From: Polaribacter tangerinus | Lineage (GTDB): Bacteria; Bacteroidota; Bacteroidia; Flavobacteriales; Flavobacteriaceae | Direction: 5' to 3' | Assembly: GCF_038024095.1 (NCBI RefSeq) | Contig: NZ_CP150668.1 | Coordinates: forward strand, 1,984,001 to 2,048,000 | Length of the DNA: 64,000 nt | Shown: positions 1-12,238 of the stretch, piece after piece | Position numbering within the stretch: the stretch's first letter is position 1 | Layout of the letters: every line of letters begins with the position of its first letter | Program-made: the position numbers and the translations under genes | The notes under the pieces: generated by a model | What the model saw: only the letters and a program-made list of their open reading frames with translations | Database searches by the model: none | What the model was told of the DNA's origin: nothing

Positions 1-417
1 ACCGCTCTTTGGTTGCAAGGAGATAATATGGGGAATATAGATGGTACAGGTAATGACGGCGCAGAAATAGATGTTTTTGAATCTGCTTGGATTGGTGATT
101 ACACAAAAAGTGTAGTACATATAGATGGCTATGGACAAAGCCATAAAGCAAATACAAGACGCTATGAAACTCCTGGTCTTCATTCTGGTTATCATACTTT
201 TGGGTTACTTTGGAATGAAGATAAGTTAGAGGTTTATTATGATGGGCAATTTAAAACACGTTACCAAGGTATATGGGTTCCAAAAGTTGAAGAATTCTTA
301 TGGTTATCTACAGGTGCAAGTTTTGGAGGCGCTGCAAATACTAATTTTTCAGAAAGAAATATAGGAGAGTTTACAGAAGCTAAAGTAGATTATATTAGAG
401 TATGGAAAATGAAGTAA
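1..417 (+). CDS. GH16 family glycoside hydrolase, C-terminal part (5' end outside window)
   Basis: The frame is open from base 1, so only the last 138 residues are present. The signature E-I-D-V-F-E is encoded at 64-81; its first Glu (nucleophile), Asp and second Glu (acid/base) are the GH16 catalytic triad. The rest reads as a concanavalin-like beta-sandwich: a YHTFGLLW strand near 193-220 and a closing KVDYIRVWK strand at the C-terminus, both usual in GH16. There is no T9SS tail, so the enzyme ends with the catalytic domain. Family members cleave beta-1,3/1,4 glycans such as laminarin, agar, porphyran or carrageenan. The visible part does not decide which. The GH2 and sulfatase genes downstream make a galactan plausible (inference). 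Confidence 0.85.
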   Translation, partial: TALWLQGDNMGNIDGTGNDGAEIDVFESAWIGDYTKSVVHIDGYGQSHKANTRRYETPGLHSGYHTFGLLWNEDKLEVYYDGQFKTRYQGIWVPKVEEFLWLSTGASFGGAANTNFSERNIGEFTEAKVDYIRVWKMK

Positions 418-519
418 GTTAAAAAGTAATTATGTCTATGTTTTACTAATATAAGTCCATTTTTTAGTTAGTTTAATTGGGTAGTTTTATATCAAACAAT
501 TTTAACTAAATACTTTATT

Positions 520-1368
520 ATGAAACTAAAAATTACTTATTTATTCATTTTATTAATTGGCTCAACAAACTTAATGTTTGGGCAGACTATGATTAATGAC
601 TTTGAAAATGGAACAGCAGAGGATGCACTAACAAATGTAGGTGGTGGTATTACCGCCGAAATTGTAGATAACCCCAATGCTAGTGGAGATAATACCACAG
701 CAAAAGTTTTAAAAATTGGTAGAAACGCTACACAGTGGTGGATTTTTGCAGGTATCGATGTTGCAGATATTGCCATTTCAGATTCTGAAACAAAATTTTT
801 AAGTTTTATGGTTTATGGCCCTAAAACTGATCTAGCTGTAAGATTTAACGCAACAGCTGATGATAATAACGGAACTAATGGAGGTATTATAAGACCTGCA
901 ACTTTACATTCTGGAGAAGCTCAATGGGAACAAATTGTAATTCCAATTGTCGATAGTCAAACAGCTACAAGTTTTACAGGCAGTACACTTTTTAAATTAG
1001 TATTTCACCCAGATATAGCTGATGCAACTATCGTTGAAGGAGGTCAGATACTAAATGATTCAGACTCTTTTTTGTATATAGATCAAATACAAATTTTAGA
1101 TAGTAATCCATTAAGTATATCAAACTTTGAGTTGAATAATACTATTTCTTTATCTCCTAATCCTGCAAGCAACATTTTTAAAGTAAATACTTTAAACAAT
1201 ACTATTATAAAAGAGATTTCTATTTATAATATTTTAGGTAAAAAAGTAAATGCTCTTAACATTGGTGTAAATCAGTTCGATATTTCTTCTTTATCTACAG
1301 GAATGTATATGGTAAAAATTAAAGATAGTAAAGGGAGTATAGCTTCTAAAAAACTATTTGTAAAATAA
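520..1368 (+). CDS. T9SS-exported protein with unassigned N-terminal domain
   Basis: 282 residues. It begins with a clear signal peptide (MKLKITYLFILLIGSTNLMFGQ). A roughly 180-residue domain follows and ends at the phrase ILDSNPL. The last 75 residues are a type A T9SS sorting domain (LSPNPASN, then the SLSTGMYMVKI turn and a KK-LFVK end), so the protein should cross the outer membrane and be released or anchored there. The central domain is clearly paralogous to the N-terminus of the 711-residue protein at 12239-14374: both have DFENG/NFETG starts, an FLS-M-V strand, LxVRF, TLFKLVxHPD and YIDxIxILD. It may be a carbohydrate-binding beta-sandwich, but I recognise no named family. It sits between GH16 and GH2 genes on the same strand. 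Confidence 0.8.
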   Translation: MKLKITYLFILLIGSTNLMFGQTMINDFENGTAEDALTNVGGGITAEIVDNPNASGDNTTAKVLKIGRNATQWWIFAGIDVADIAISDSETKFLSFMVYGPKTDLAVRFNATADDNNGTNGGIIRPATLHSGEAQWEQIVIPIVDSQTATSFTGSTLFKLVFHPDIADATIVEGGQILNDSDSFLYIDQIQILDSNPLSISNFELNNTISLSPNPASNIFKVNTLNNTIIKEISIYNILGKKVNALNIGVNQFDISSLSTGMYMVKIKDSKGSIASKKLFVK

Positions 1369-1402
1369 ATATTGTTTACTAACTATCTATTTGATTAGAT
1401 AA

Positions 1403-4681
<3,279 letters not shown>

Positions 4682-4703
4682 CTATAGTTAATTATTTTTA
4701 TAA

Positions 4704-6104
4704 ATGAATCGTTTTTTCTCACTATTTCTTTTCTCACTCATTGTTAGCTTTGGATGTAAATCAAAATTAGAGACTCCAAAAGACAAGTTACCTAACGTAA
4801 TCATTATTTTAGTTGATGATGCAGGTTATGTAGATTTTGGTTTTATGGGAAGTAAAGATTTGCAAACGCCTCATATTGATGACTTAGCTAAAAGTGGTGT
4901 AATTTTTACTGATGCGCATGTTAGTGCTACTGTTTGTGCGCCATCACGAGCTGGATTAATCACAGGAAAATACCAACAGCGTTTTGGTTTTGAAGCCAAT
5001 GGAACAGGAGGAATTGGTTTAAGTGATGACGTAACCACCATTGCAGATGTATTTCAAAACAATGGTTACAATACCTATGCTTTAGGAAAATGGCATTTAG
5101 GAGAAGAAACTTCCGATCATCCAAACCAAAGAGGGTTTGATGAGTTTTATGGATTTCTAGCAGGAAGTCGTTCTTATTTCTCATTAGAAAATCCATCAAA
5201 AGAAAAAATGCTACAACACAATGGAAAACGCGTAGTTTTTGATGGCTATATGACTGATGTTTTAGGTGACCAGTCTGTTCAATTTGTTGCAGATTCAAAA
5301 GAGAAACCGTTTTTTATGTACTTGTCTTACAATGCGGTTCACACTCCAATGCACGCTAAAAAAGAAGATTTAGAAAAATTTAAAGATCATCCAAGACAAA
5401 AGTTAGCAGCCATGACTTGGAATTTAGATAAGAACATAGGTAAATTATTAACAAAGCTTGATGATTTAGGAATAAGAGAAAACACATTAATTTATTTTTT
5501 AAGTGATAATGGTGGGGCTCATAATAATCAATCTTCTACAGGAGTTCTAAAAGGGTGGAAAGGAAATAAATTTGAAGGTGGTCATAGAGTTCCATTTGTA
5601 ATCAGTTGGCCAAAAATGGTTAATGGAAATCAAAAATTTGAAGGATTATCATCTTCATTAGATATTTTTACCACCTCTTTAAGTGCCGCTAAAATTAATA
5701 AACCCAAAGCATTACAATTAGATGGCAAAAATTTGTTGCCTTATGTAAAAGGCGAAAAAAAATGCAATCCACATGAAACATTGTTTTGGAGAAAATTGGA
5801 AGAATCTGCGGTTAGAAAGGGTAATTTTAAAATGATTCATTTACAGAACTATGGAGCTGTAATGTATAATTTAAACAAAGATTTAGGTGAAATAAATGAT
5901 ATTTCTAAACAAAATAAATCTCAGTTAGATAGTATGTTTCTTTCTTATCACATTTGGCAACAAGAAATGAAAACTCCACTTTGGGTAGAAGGAAAAGATT
6001 GGATGAATGTTACTTATCATATTCATCAAAAGCTTATGCAAAATAAGATTCCAGAATACAAAGATATTTGGAGTCCTGCTTTTAAGGAAAAAAAATATAA
6101 ATAA
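4704..6104 (+). CDS. S1-family sulfatase (arylsulfatase-like lipoprotein)
   Basis: 466 residues with a lipoprotein signal (Cys18 in SLIVSFGC). The metal-binding start PNVIIILVDDAGY is followed by the sulfatase signature C78-A-P-S-R82, whose Cys is converted to formylglycine in family members; this needs a maturation enzyme (anSME) not encoded here. Further S1 features are GKWHLG near residue 132 and the metal-binding LSDNGG near 265. It hydrolyses sulfate esters, presumably on a sulfated sugar handled with the adjacent GH2 enzyme. The exact subfamily and sulfate position cannot be read from sequence by eye. Confidence 0.9.
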   Translation: MNRFFSLFLFSLIVSFGCKSKLETPKDKLPNVIIILVDDAGYVDFGFMGSKDLQTPHIDDLAKSGVIFTDAHVSATVCAPSRAGLITGKYQQRFGFEANGTGGIGLSDDVTTIADVFQNNGYNTYALGKWHLGEETSDHPNQRGFDEFYGFLAGSRSYFSLENPSKEKMLQHNGKRVVFDGYMTDVLGDQSVQFVADSKEKPFFMYLSYNAVHTPMHAKKEDLEKFKDHPRQKLAAMTWNLDKNIGKLLTKLDDLGIRENTLIYFLSDNGGAHNNQSSTGVLKGWKGNKFEGGHRVPFVISWPKMVNGNQKFEGLSSSLDIFTTSLSAAKINKPKALQLDGKNLLPYVKGEKKCNPHETLFWRKLEESAVRKGNFKMIHLQNYGAVMYNLNKDLGEINDISKQNKSQLDSMFLSYHIWQQEMKTPLWVEGKDWMNVTYHIHQKLMQNKIPEYKDIWSPAFKEKKYK

Positions 6105-6121
6105 TACAACATGAAAAACAC

Positions 6122-6152
6122 CCTTACTTCAGTCTGAAATGATAAAGTAAGG
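6122..6152. terminator. Hairpin between convergent genes
   Basis: An 8-bp perfect stem (CCTTACTT / AAGTAAGG) closes a 15-nt loop between the stop codons of the sulfatase (+) and the FN3 lipoprotein (-). There is no strong T-run, so it is a possible weak bidirectional terminator only. Confidence 0.35.
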
Positions 6153-6187
6153 ATATTTAATTAACAAAAAATACAAATAATAAAAAT

Positions 6188-6889
6188 CTAAAAACTATTT
6201 ACTTTAAAATTCCATATAGGTCCATTGGTCTCCGCACCTTTATCATCTTTAACAGTTATTTGCCAGTAATAAGTGGTTTCAGGAGAATCAGCAGTTACTT
6301 GTAACGTTGTTTGTTCTGTGTCTTCTACCATTAGGGTAAGCGCATCTTTGTCTTTACCAAAATAGACATCGTACTTTAAAGGATCTTTATCTACATCAGA
6401 GGCTGTCCATTGCAGATCTATAGTATTTACTCCGTCAAAATTTTGTCCAACAAAAGGAGCAACATTATCAGGAGAAAAAGGTAAGTTGTTACTGTTGGGG
6501 ATTTCTTCTGTGTAGAATTGAGAAGTAGGAGAATAATCACTTTCTATACCTTTACTACTTTTTGCTTTTACTCTCCAGTAATAAGCAACTCCTTTCTCGA
6601 GTGTTACAATTTTTGACAAAGAAGTTTGTATTTCAGATGTAATTATAGTAGAGAATTGATTGTCTGTTGCGATTTCAAAGATATACACTACAGAACTTCC
6701 ATCATCATTTGTTGATGTATTCCATTTAAACTCAAGAGTATTATCTATACACAATTGATTTTGAGCAGGATATACTAAAGAAGGAGCAGAAGGAATACTA
6801 TCTGTACTTTGACTTAAACCACCGTCGTCACTTTTAGAACATGATGAATATATAATGCTACAAATAAAAATATATAATAGTTTTCTCAT
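6188..6889 (-). CDS. Lipoprotein with two fibronectin type III-like domains
   Basis: 233 residues. The lipoprotein signal MRKLLYIFICSIIYSSC is followed by the acidic spacer SKSDDGG typical of surface-exposed Bacteroidota lipoproteins. Two FN3-like repeats cover about residues 33-128 and 136-230, each ending in a YYWRVKAK or YYWQITVKD strand and containing YDVYFGKD-type strands. No catalytic residues are apparent, so it is likely a binding or adhesion accessory. It follows the 1024-residue T9SS protein on the same strand with a 2-bp gap, so the two are almost certainly co-transcribed and probably act together at the surface. Confidence 0.75.
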   Translation of the reverse strand: MRKLLYIFICSIIYSSCSKSDDGGLSQSTDSIPSAPSLVYPAQNQLCIDNTLEFKWNTSTNDDGSSVVYIFEIATDNQFSTIITSEIQTSLSKIVTLEKGVAYYWRVKAKSSKGIESDYSPTSQFYTEEIPNSNNLPFSPDNVAPFVGQNFDGVNTIDLQWTASDVDKDPLKYDVYFGKDKDALTLMVEDTEQTTLQVTADSPETTYYWQITVKDDKGAETNGPIWNFKVNSF

Positions 6890-6891
6890 AT

Positions 6892-9800
6892 TTATTTTTT
6901 TATAATTTTAATTGTTTTCGGCTTTTCTAAATTTAATCTTGCAAAATAAACTCCAGAAGCTATGTTTTTAACGTCAACCCTTACTTTATTGTTAATTACT
7001 GGATATTGTTTTTTGGATATTAGACCAGATTCTAGAGAATATAACTCTATAGTTATTTGCTTATCATTTGCAGGAATTCGAACTTCAAAAAAGTTGTCAG
7101 TAGGGTTTGGAAATGCCTTTAGTTTAATCGTTTCTCCTATTGTTTTTGTGATTTTTCCTTCGCAAGATGCTTTTGATGCTACTTGAACAAAATCGCCTTC
7201 TTTTACAGGTAAACTAAAAGATGTACTATGCGTTTCTAATACTTTAATTGTGTTTATATACACTGTATATGGTGCAGTTCCAGATTTTAGATCAATATTA
7301 ATTTTATTAGATTTCACAGAGGTTTTACCTGATAAAAGTTCAGATTCTTTAATTTCTAAAGTAGCACAATAATTATATGTTGTATTATCTATACCAATGC
7401 AAATGTTGTAAGATCCAGGTTCTAAGTTTGGTACATTTAAAGTGTTGTCAAAATCATATTTTACACCAGAAATGGTTACATTATAATTATGTCTAAATTT
7501 TGTTTCAATTTTTAATTTCCCGTTTTTACCTACACAGGTTTCATCTACAACTTCAATTTTAAAATTATCTGGAGCTAAATAAATAGTAGAAAAATCTTCA
7601 TTAATTCTAAAATCTAAAATACCACTTCCATAGGTTCCATACCTTACTAAATTTTCATCCTCTATAAACTGTACTGCAGAGTATCTAATTTCTTTTGGAA
7701 GTTTGTTGCTTTCCATTTTAAACCATTTGTCTTGTTGTACAGAAAAGACCCAAGCACCATCAAAAACACAGGCTGCAAAAATAAATTGGCCATTTGGTGA
7801 GGCAGCTAAACCAACTATTCTATCTACGTCTAATCCATTATTGTGATTTGTAAATGTTTTTCCACCATCAGTAGAAATTAAAAAATTATTACCTGCTCCT
7901 GCGTAGTATACTGTTGCTTCATCTATAGGGCTTGTTGCAATTGCAGGTGATCTTTTTCTAGAAGTGCTGACACTACCTTTTGGCCAAGTACCAGGGTAAT
8001 TGGATGGTGAGAATGAGTTTCCACCATCGATTGAATACATAACTTTACCAGAGGCTAATCCTACATACCATCTATTTGTGTTTATTTTAGAATATGAAAA
8101 GCTGAGTACTGTTTCTGGAAAAGTATAGGAATGTATAGTTCTACTAATTTCACTCCCGTTATAAGATATTTTTTGTAATTCATTGCTCCAGGGAATATAG
8201 ACAGCATCCTCCGAAATGTTTGGAGAGGCAACCATCATGGTTGCTTGCCAATTTCCATAAAAATCTTTTTTTGTTACAGCGCCAAAGTTACCACCACCAA
8301 CTACAGGACTTCTTCCAATTGAACCATAATAATACCAATACCATGCAGATTCTCCACCCTTTGCTGTAGCTACTCTTAAAACATCAGTATTTGCTTCTCT
8401 TAATGCTGGTGAAACAAAACCTTCTTCTCCTTTGTCATCTCCTAATATACTTTGAGAGCCTCTATCTTGATTTCCACTATATATTCTATTGTGTTTTTCA
8501 CTAGTTGCTGAATCATAACTCATCATTGCAGGTGTCCCTTTGTTAATTGGAATCCATGAATCCCATTGTTCTGGAGTCGAAGAGTAAAAAGAACCAAAAT
8601 CAAATCCACCAAATGTAAAGAAAGTTCCATCTTCTTTTTCGTAAGACCTCATGTGTTGTAGATCCCAAACATGATCTATTGGTGGTAGTTTATTGCCGTT
8701 ATTAACCCAAGTATTACCATAGTCAAATGAAATATTTAACCTTGTAAAGCCAGAAAAACAAATGTTTGGCTTAGTAGGATGTATGTCTATAATATCTCTA
8801 TCTTGAGGAGTGCTTCCTGTTTTTGTCCAAGAACCACCCTCATTGGTAGAGTAATAAATTGTGTTATTGGTATAACTAACATAAATAGTAGTGGTGCCAT
8901 TAACAGTTGCGCCTTTTAAAGAGGTTACAGCGTCTATACCAGGATAAGTTTCGCTCAATAAAGTAAAATCTGAGTCGTTTTCCTCCATTTTATAAATTGA
9001 TAACCTTTTATCGCTAGTTCTTAGGGCGAAATAATATATGGTGTTACTACCATAAGGTTTAAGTATGTTAGTATCGTAAGCAGGAGAGTATACAACAACA
9101 TTAGATTCACGATAATTTAACCCATAATCATCAGATATATATACTACATCTTTCCAACCTGTTGTGTTTTTTTGATTTCCAAAAGCAACAATTTTTTTGC
9201 CAGTTGCTGTTTCTGTTACTAGAGTTTTGTAGTTATTACCATTTGTGAAAAATGCTCCATTTGCAGTTATCCATGTTCTTCCCTCATCATCAGAAAACTC
9301 CATACCACCGTTTTTCTGTTGATGTAGTAATCTAAACGAACCATCTGGTAAATTAACGCCATTAAAATGTAAACCTGAAAGTCTAAAATTATTATTTGAA
9401 AAACTTTTTTGATCATTTCTTAAAAGCCACTGATTTTCGGCGTCTTCATCTATTTTATAGAGATGACCAGCAAATGAAACAATATAAAAATCTTTATTTA
9501 CGGGGTCATAAACAGAACCATCTGCTCTAAAACCACTCTTATCAAATAAGGTAAATTCTTTTTGATCCCAAAAACCAGATAAGGTATTGTTAGCATAAGA
9601 ATCTTCTGTAGCTAAAGAAGATGTTTGCATATTTTTTGCAGCTTTTTTTCTATAAGCGGCAAAATCTTGTTCACTATTAAACTTAAAACCTGAAGCATTT
9701 AGTTTCGTAAACCGTTTATTATAGTCTTCTAATTCTTTACCTTGAAGTTTAGAAGGATCAAAAACTTCTGGGTGACCATCTTTTTCCATTGCCATTTCAA

Positions 9801-9966
9801 AAGCAATTTCTTCCTCAGTTTCTTCGTAGTCTTCACCATATTCTTCATAATATTCATCAGCCTTATGGGTTTTATTTAAACCTAATATGTTCTTGTTTAT
9901 AAGAATTAGTATTAAGAAAGTTGAAATAGAAATAAAGCTTAGAATCTTAAAAGTATTTTTTTTCAT
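6892..9966 (-). CDS. Large T9SS-exported BNR/sortilin-like beta-propeller protein
   Basis: 1024 residues. A hydrophobic N-terminal segment (about 8-29) serves as signal anchor or signal peptide, followed by a very acidic stretch rich in Glu and Tyr (about 37-60). The body, about 110-770, carries repeated Asp-box-like motifs (YSTNEGGSW, YSIDGGNSF, ISTDGGKTF, SDDEGRTW) typical of VPS10/sortilin and sialidase-type propellers. The tail has an Ig-like or SprB-like Cys-containing segment and a type A T9SS sorting domain (LKAFPNPTDNFF ... ASGVYFARL, KTIKIIKK). Proteins of this plan are secreted surface proteins of unknown substrate; nothing here proves sialidase activity. It is followed after 2 bp by the FN3 lipoprotein. 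Confidence 0.75.
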   Translation of the reverse strand: MKKNTFKILSFISISTFLILILINKNILGLNKTHKADEYYEEYGEDYEETEEEIAFEMAMEKDGHPEVFDPSKLQGKELEDYNKRFTKLNASGFKFNSEQDFAAYRKKAAKNMQTSSLATEDSYANNTLSGFWDQKEFTLFDKSGFRADGSVYDPVNKDFYIVSFAGHLYKIDEDAENQWLLRNDQKSFSNNNFRLSGLHFNGVNLPDGSFRLLHQQKNGGMEFSDDEGRTWITANGAFFTNGNNYKTLVTETATGKKIVAFGNQKNTTGWKDVVYISDDYGLNYRESNVVVYSPAYDTNILKPYGSNTIYYFALRTSDKRLSIYKMEENDSDFTLLSETYPGIDAVTSLKGATVNGTTTIYVSYTNNTIYYSTNEGGSWTKTGSTPQDRDIIDIHPTKPNICFSGFTRLNISFDYGNTWVNNGNKLPPIDHVWDLQHMRSYEKEDGTFFTFGGFDFGSFYSSTPEQWDSWIPINKGTPAMMSYDSATSEKHNRIYSGNQDRGSQSILGDDKGEEGFVSPALREANTDVLRVATAKGGESAWYWYYYGSIGRSPVVGGGNFGAVTKKDFYGNWQATMMVASPNISEDAVYIPWSNELQKISYNGSEISRTIHSYTFPETVLSFSYSKINTNRWYVGLASGKVMYSIDGGNSFSPSNYPGTWPKGSVSTSRKRSPAIATSPIDEATVYYAGAGNNFLISTDGGKTFTNHNNGLDVDRIVGLAASPNGQFIFAACVFDGAWVFSVQQDKWFKMESNKLPKEIRYSAVQFIEDENLVRYGTYGSGILDFRINEDFSTIYLAPDNFKIEVVDETCVGKNGKLKIETKFRHNYNVTISGVKYDFDNTLNVPNLEPGSYNICIGIDNTTYNYCATLEIKESELLSGKTSVKSNKINIDLKSGTAPYTVYINTIKVLETHSTSFSLPVKEGDFVQVASKASCEGKITKTIGETIKLKAFPNPTDNFFEVRIPANDKQITIELYSLESGLISKKQYPVINNKVRVDVKNIASGVYFARLNLEKPKTIKIIKK

Positions 9967-10235
9967 ACATTAGAATTTATTTAAAAATGTAAACTTATCA
10001 TAAAATATATCTGTAAATATTAAGAAAATTACTTTTTTTATGGATATTAGTGCAGAGTAAAACTTATATTCCTTTTACTAATTACCAAACCAAAAGATAT
10101 AGCTGTTGTTAATAAGGTGAATTTATTTTTTTTGAATTCGTCTTAAGCTTTTACCTTGTACTTCTTAAAATCTAAATCATCTTTATAATGTAAAGACTTA
10201 GAGCCTTAATAAGGTTTTATGAGAACATTAAAGTT
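9967..10235. other. Non-coding stretch upstream of the BNR gene
   Basis: AT-rich DNA between the start of the 1024-residue gene and the IS6 remnant. It should carry the promoter of the minus-strand BNR gene. A broken minus-strand reading frame (around 10100-10220, phrases such as SLHYKDDLDFKKYKVKA interrupted by stops) hints at a decayed gene that I cannot identify. Confidence 0.3.
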
Positions 10236-10420
10236 GGTTCTGTCGCATCTGCTAAAATTAAGCATCAAGTTTTAAAATAATTTATTTTTTAAGAAGCTAA
10301 TGATATAAATAATTTGTAGGTTGAACTTTCAGCGTTTACCAGTTGATTTTTCTTTATCATTCTAACAACTTCTATTCCTGATATGGTACCCTTTGCTGAT
10401 TCAAATTCTTTAAAACATAT
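10236..10420 (-). pseudogene. IS6-family transposase remnant with terminal repeat
   Basis: Reading the minus strand down to a stop at 10289-10291 gives a 40-odd residue end containing GTISGIEVVRMIKKNQL, which matches the C-terminus of IS6-family DDE transposases (typical form TISGIEVMHMIKKGQ). After the stop and about 40 bp lies GGTTCTGTCGCATCT (10236-10250), which resembles the GGTTCTGTTGCA ends of IS6 elements. The rest of the transposase is missing: the frame runs into the T9SS pseudogene tail at about 10420-10435. This is therefore one end of a deleted element. Confidence 0.65.
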
Positions 10421-10585
10421 GTTGTTGGCATTAGTTATTTTATTATTAATTTCAAAGGTTTCGACTTATAATGTCCAGCTATTATTGAATAAATATATGT
10501 TCCAGAACTTAAATTTTAATTATTAAGTTTCAAAGAATTGACGTGATTATCTACTTTATATTCCTTAACTTTTATTCCATTTAAG

Positions 10586-10592
10586 TTATAGA
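10586..10592. repeat. 7-bp target-site duplication, left copy
   Basis: TTATAGA directly abuts the left end of the IS982 element. The identical right copy is at 11571-11577. Confidence 0.9.
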
Positions 10593-11570
10593 ACCCGTTG
10601 TGCATTTTAAATAATGCTAATTTTAATATTATTAATATTCCTATCGAATATAAATTTATAGATGTACTGAACCGTTGTTAACGCTGTAATTTTTGATAAT
10701 ATTCTAGTTTTAAAGCCTTGAAAAGTCTTTGCGCAATTTCGTCTTATCATAAACTGATCGCAAAGTTGAGAAAATAATGTCTCTATCCTTTTTCTTTTTT
10801 TTCTAAAAACATAAGGCTGTTTTTTGTACTCTTTTTGATTACTTCTCATTGGTATATTTAACTTTATATTGCAGGATTCAAACAAGTTAAGTTGAATCTC
10901 TGATGATAAGTAACCTCTATCTCCAATTAATGTACAATCACTTATTTGCAGTTTAATGTCTTTTAGATAATTGATATCATGTACCGAAGCTGGGCTCAAA
11001 TCTATACTTTGAAAAACACCATTTACAGAGCAAACAGCATGTAACTTATATCCATAATAATTAGAACTTTGCGCAGCGCAATAACCCTTGTCTGGAAAAA
11101 CATAAGTATCTTCTTTACAGATTTTTGAACGGGAACTCCTTGATAATTTACAAACTTCTAAAGGCATACTATCTACTACAAAATAATTTTCAAACTCATT
11201 GAAAGCTGATGCTAATTTTAATCGAATATCATTCAGCGAATTAGTGAGTCTTCTTCGTCTTCTATTGTAAACACTGCGTTCAATTTTTGATAAAATATGT
11301 TTTGGAAGTTTTCTAAACAAGTCATTTTCACTATCAATTCCCATAAATTCAGCAGTTAAACTCAAACTAATAAGTTCTAAATCACTAAATTTTGGTTAAC
11401 GCCTTTGATAACTTAAAAGTTGTTCTTTTGATATTTTTCTTAATACTTCCAAAATTCTTTCGTAATTTGCATTTAAGTTGTTCATATTTAATGATTTGGG
11501 TTTAAATCAATTTACTGATTTTCAGTAATATGAGCAACTTTTTTATCTTAAATCATAATGCACAACGGGT
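10593..11570 (-). mobile_element. IS982-family insertion sequence (978 bp)
   Basis: The element is bounded by a 14-bp perfect terminal inverted repeat (ACCCGTTGTGCATT at 10593-10606 and its complement at 11557-11570) and flanked by 7-bp direct repeats. It contains one transposase gene on the minus strand that ends exactly at the left terminal repeat. Size, repeat and DDE transposase fit the IS982 family. The ends and duplications are perfect, suggesting a fairly recent insertion, but the transposase has an in-frame stop, so the copy is probably not self-mobile. Confidence 0.9.
10607..11485 (-). pseudogene. IS982-family transposase with nonsense codon 30
   Basis: Starting at the ATG at 11485 the frame encodes MNNLNANYERILEVLRKISK and continues to Arg29, then hits TAA at 11396-11398, then resumes in the same frame with PKFSDLELISLSLTAEFMG to the stop at 10607. 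The full product would be 292 residues, normal for the family. The DDE fold is visible: FVVDSMPLEVCK, then IGDRGYLS, then a Glu in the RKRIETLFSQL helix. A CAA-to-TAA change would explain the break, since family members usually read RRQPKLSDLEL there. Internal initiation at 11365 would give only 252 residues lacking the N-terminal helix. Confidence 0.88.
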
Positions 11571-11577
11571 TTATAGA
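11571..11577. repeat. 7-bp target-site duplication, right copy
   Basis: TTATAGA directly follows the right IS982 terminal repeat and matches the left copy at 10586-10592. Confidence 0.9.
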
Positions 11578-12238
11578 CTAAAACTTTTCCATTTTCAATA
11601 TTTTCAGGAAGTTTATAATCTAAATTAATAAAACCATTACTCGGGTTTGGATAAGCTTTTACTTTTATATTATTCAAATTAGCTTTTGCTCAAGAAAGAG
11701 TAGCTTTTCCTGGTGATGAGTAAATATATTTTTTATTTTCTGAAGAGTTAACATCACTTAAAATCATTTTAATTCTAGAATCTGTATTCTTTATCCAAGT
11801 AGGATTTTGTGTATCAATATCACTTTTATAAAGTCCAACTTTATAAGCAATACTTGATATAATAGTTCCATTCTCATTCACAACTAATGTTTTTGTATTG
11901 GAGTTATTTCCGTATAAAGTGAATAAAAACTCAATTTCAGAATCTGTATCAAAAATATTTTTACTCAAACTGATTATTGGAAAATATTCGGAAAAGTAAT
12001 AGTCATAAATATTATTTTTTTTAAATAAGATTCCATATTTGGTTTGCTTTTTTACTATTATTTTTAAATGATAAAAACAAAAATAATATCATTGAAAAAT
12101 AGGATATCAATAATTTATTGAGTGGAAAATAGTGTTTATTTTAAAAAAAAACAGATTTGTCCATATATAGCAAAAGTGAGTCTATCTTTTAAATAATGAT
12201 AAATAGTAATTTTAACAAAAATTTAAAAGTTTATTATT

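Larger units (their letters stand above)
10435..12010 (-). pseudogene. T9SS-exported protein, broken by two stops and an IS982 insertion
   Basis: Taking out the IS and one target copy restores a single minus-strand frame from about 12010 to a stop at 10435-10437. Two internal stops remain, TGA at 11690-11692 and TAA at 10516-10518. The 3' part is a plain T9SS sorting domain: KAYPNPSNGFINLDYKLPEN, then KVLVYNLNGIKVKEY across the insertion point, then LSSGTYIYSI and a KPLKLIIK end. Upstream is about 100 residues of an unassigned domain (IEFLFTLYGNN ... IYSSPGKATLS). No start codon or signal peptide is found, so the 5' end has been lost too. Confidence 0.8.

Noticed and set aside
1..417. Naming the GH16 enzyme a laminarinase or agarase
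   Set aside because: Only the last 138 residues are visible, and the substrate-determining loops are mostly outside the window.
6892..9966. Calling the BNR protein a sialidase
   Set aside because: Asp-box repeats alone are shared with sortilin-like and cellulase-like propellers; no catalytic Arg triad could be assigned.
10607..11365. A 252-residue intact IS982 transposase
   Set aside because: The frame before it matches the missing N-terminus and is separated by one in-frame stop, so this is a broken 292-residue gene.
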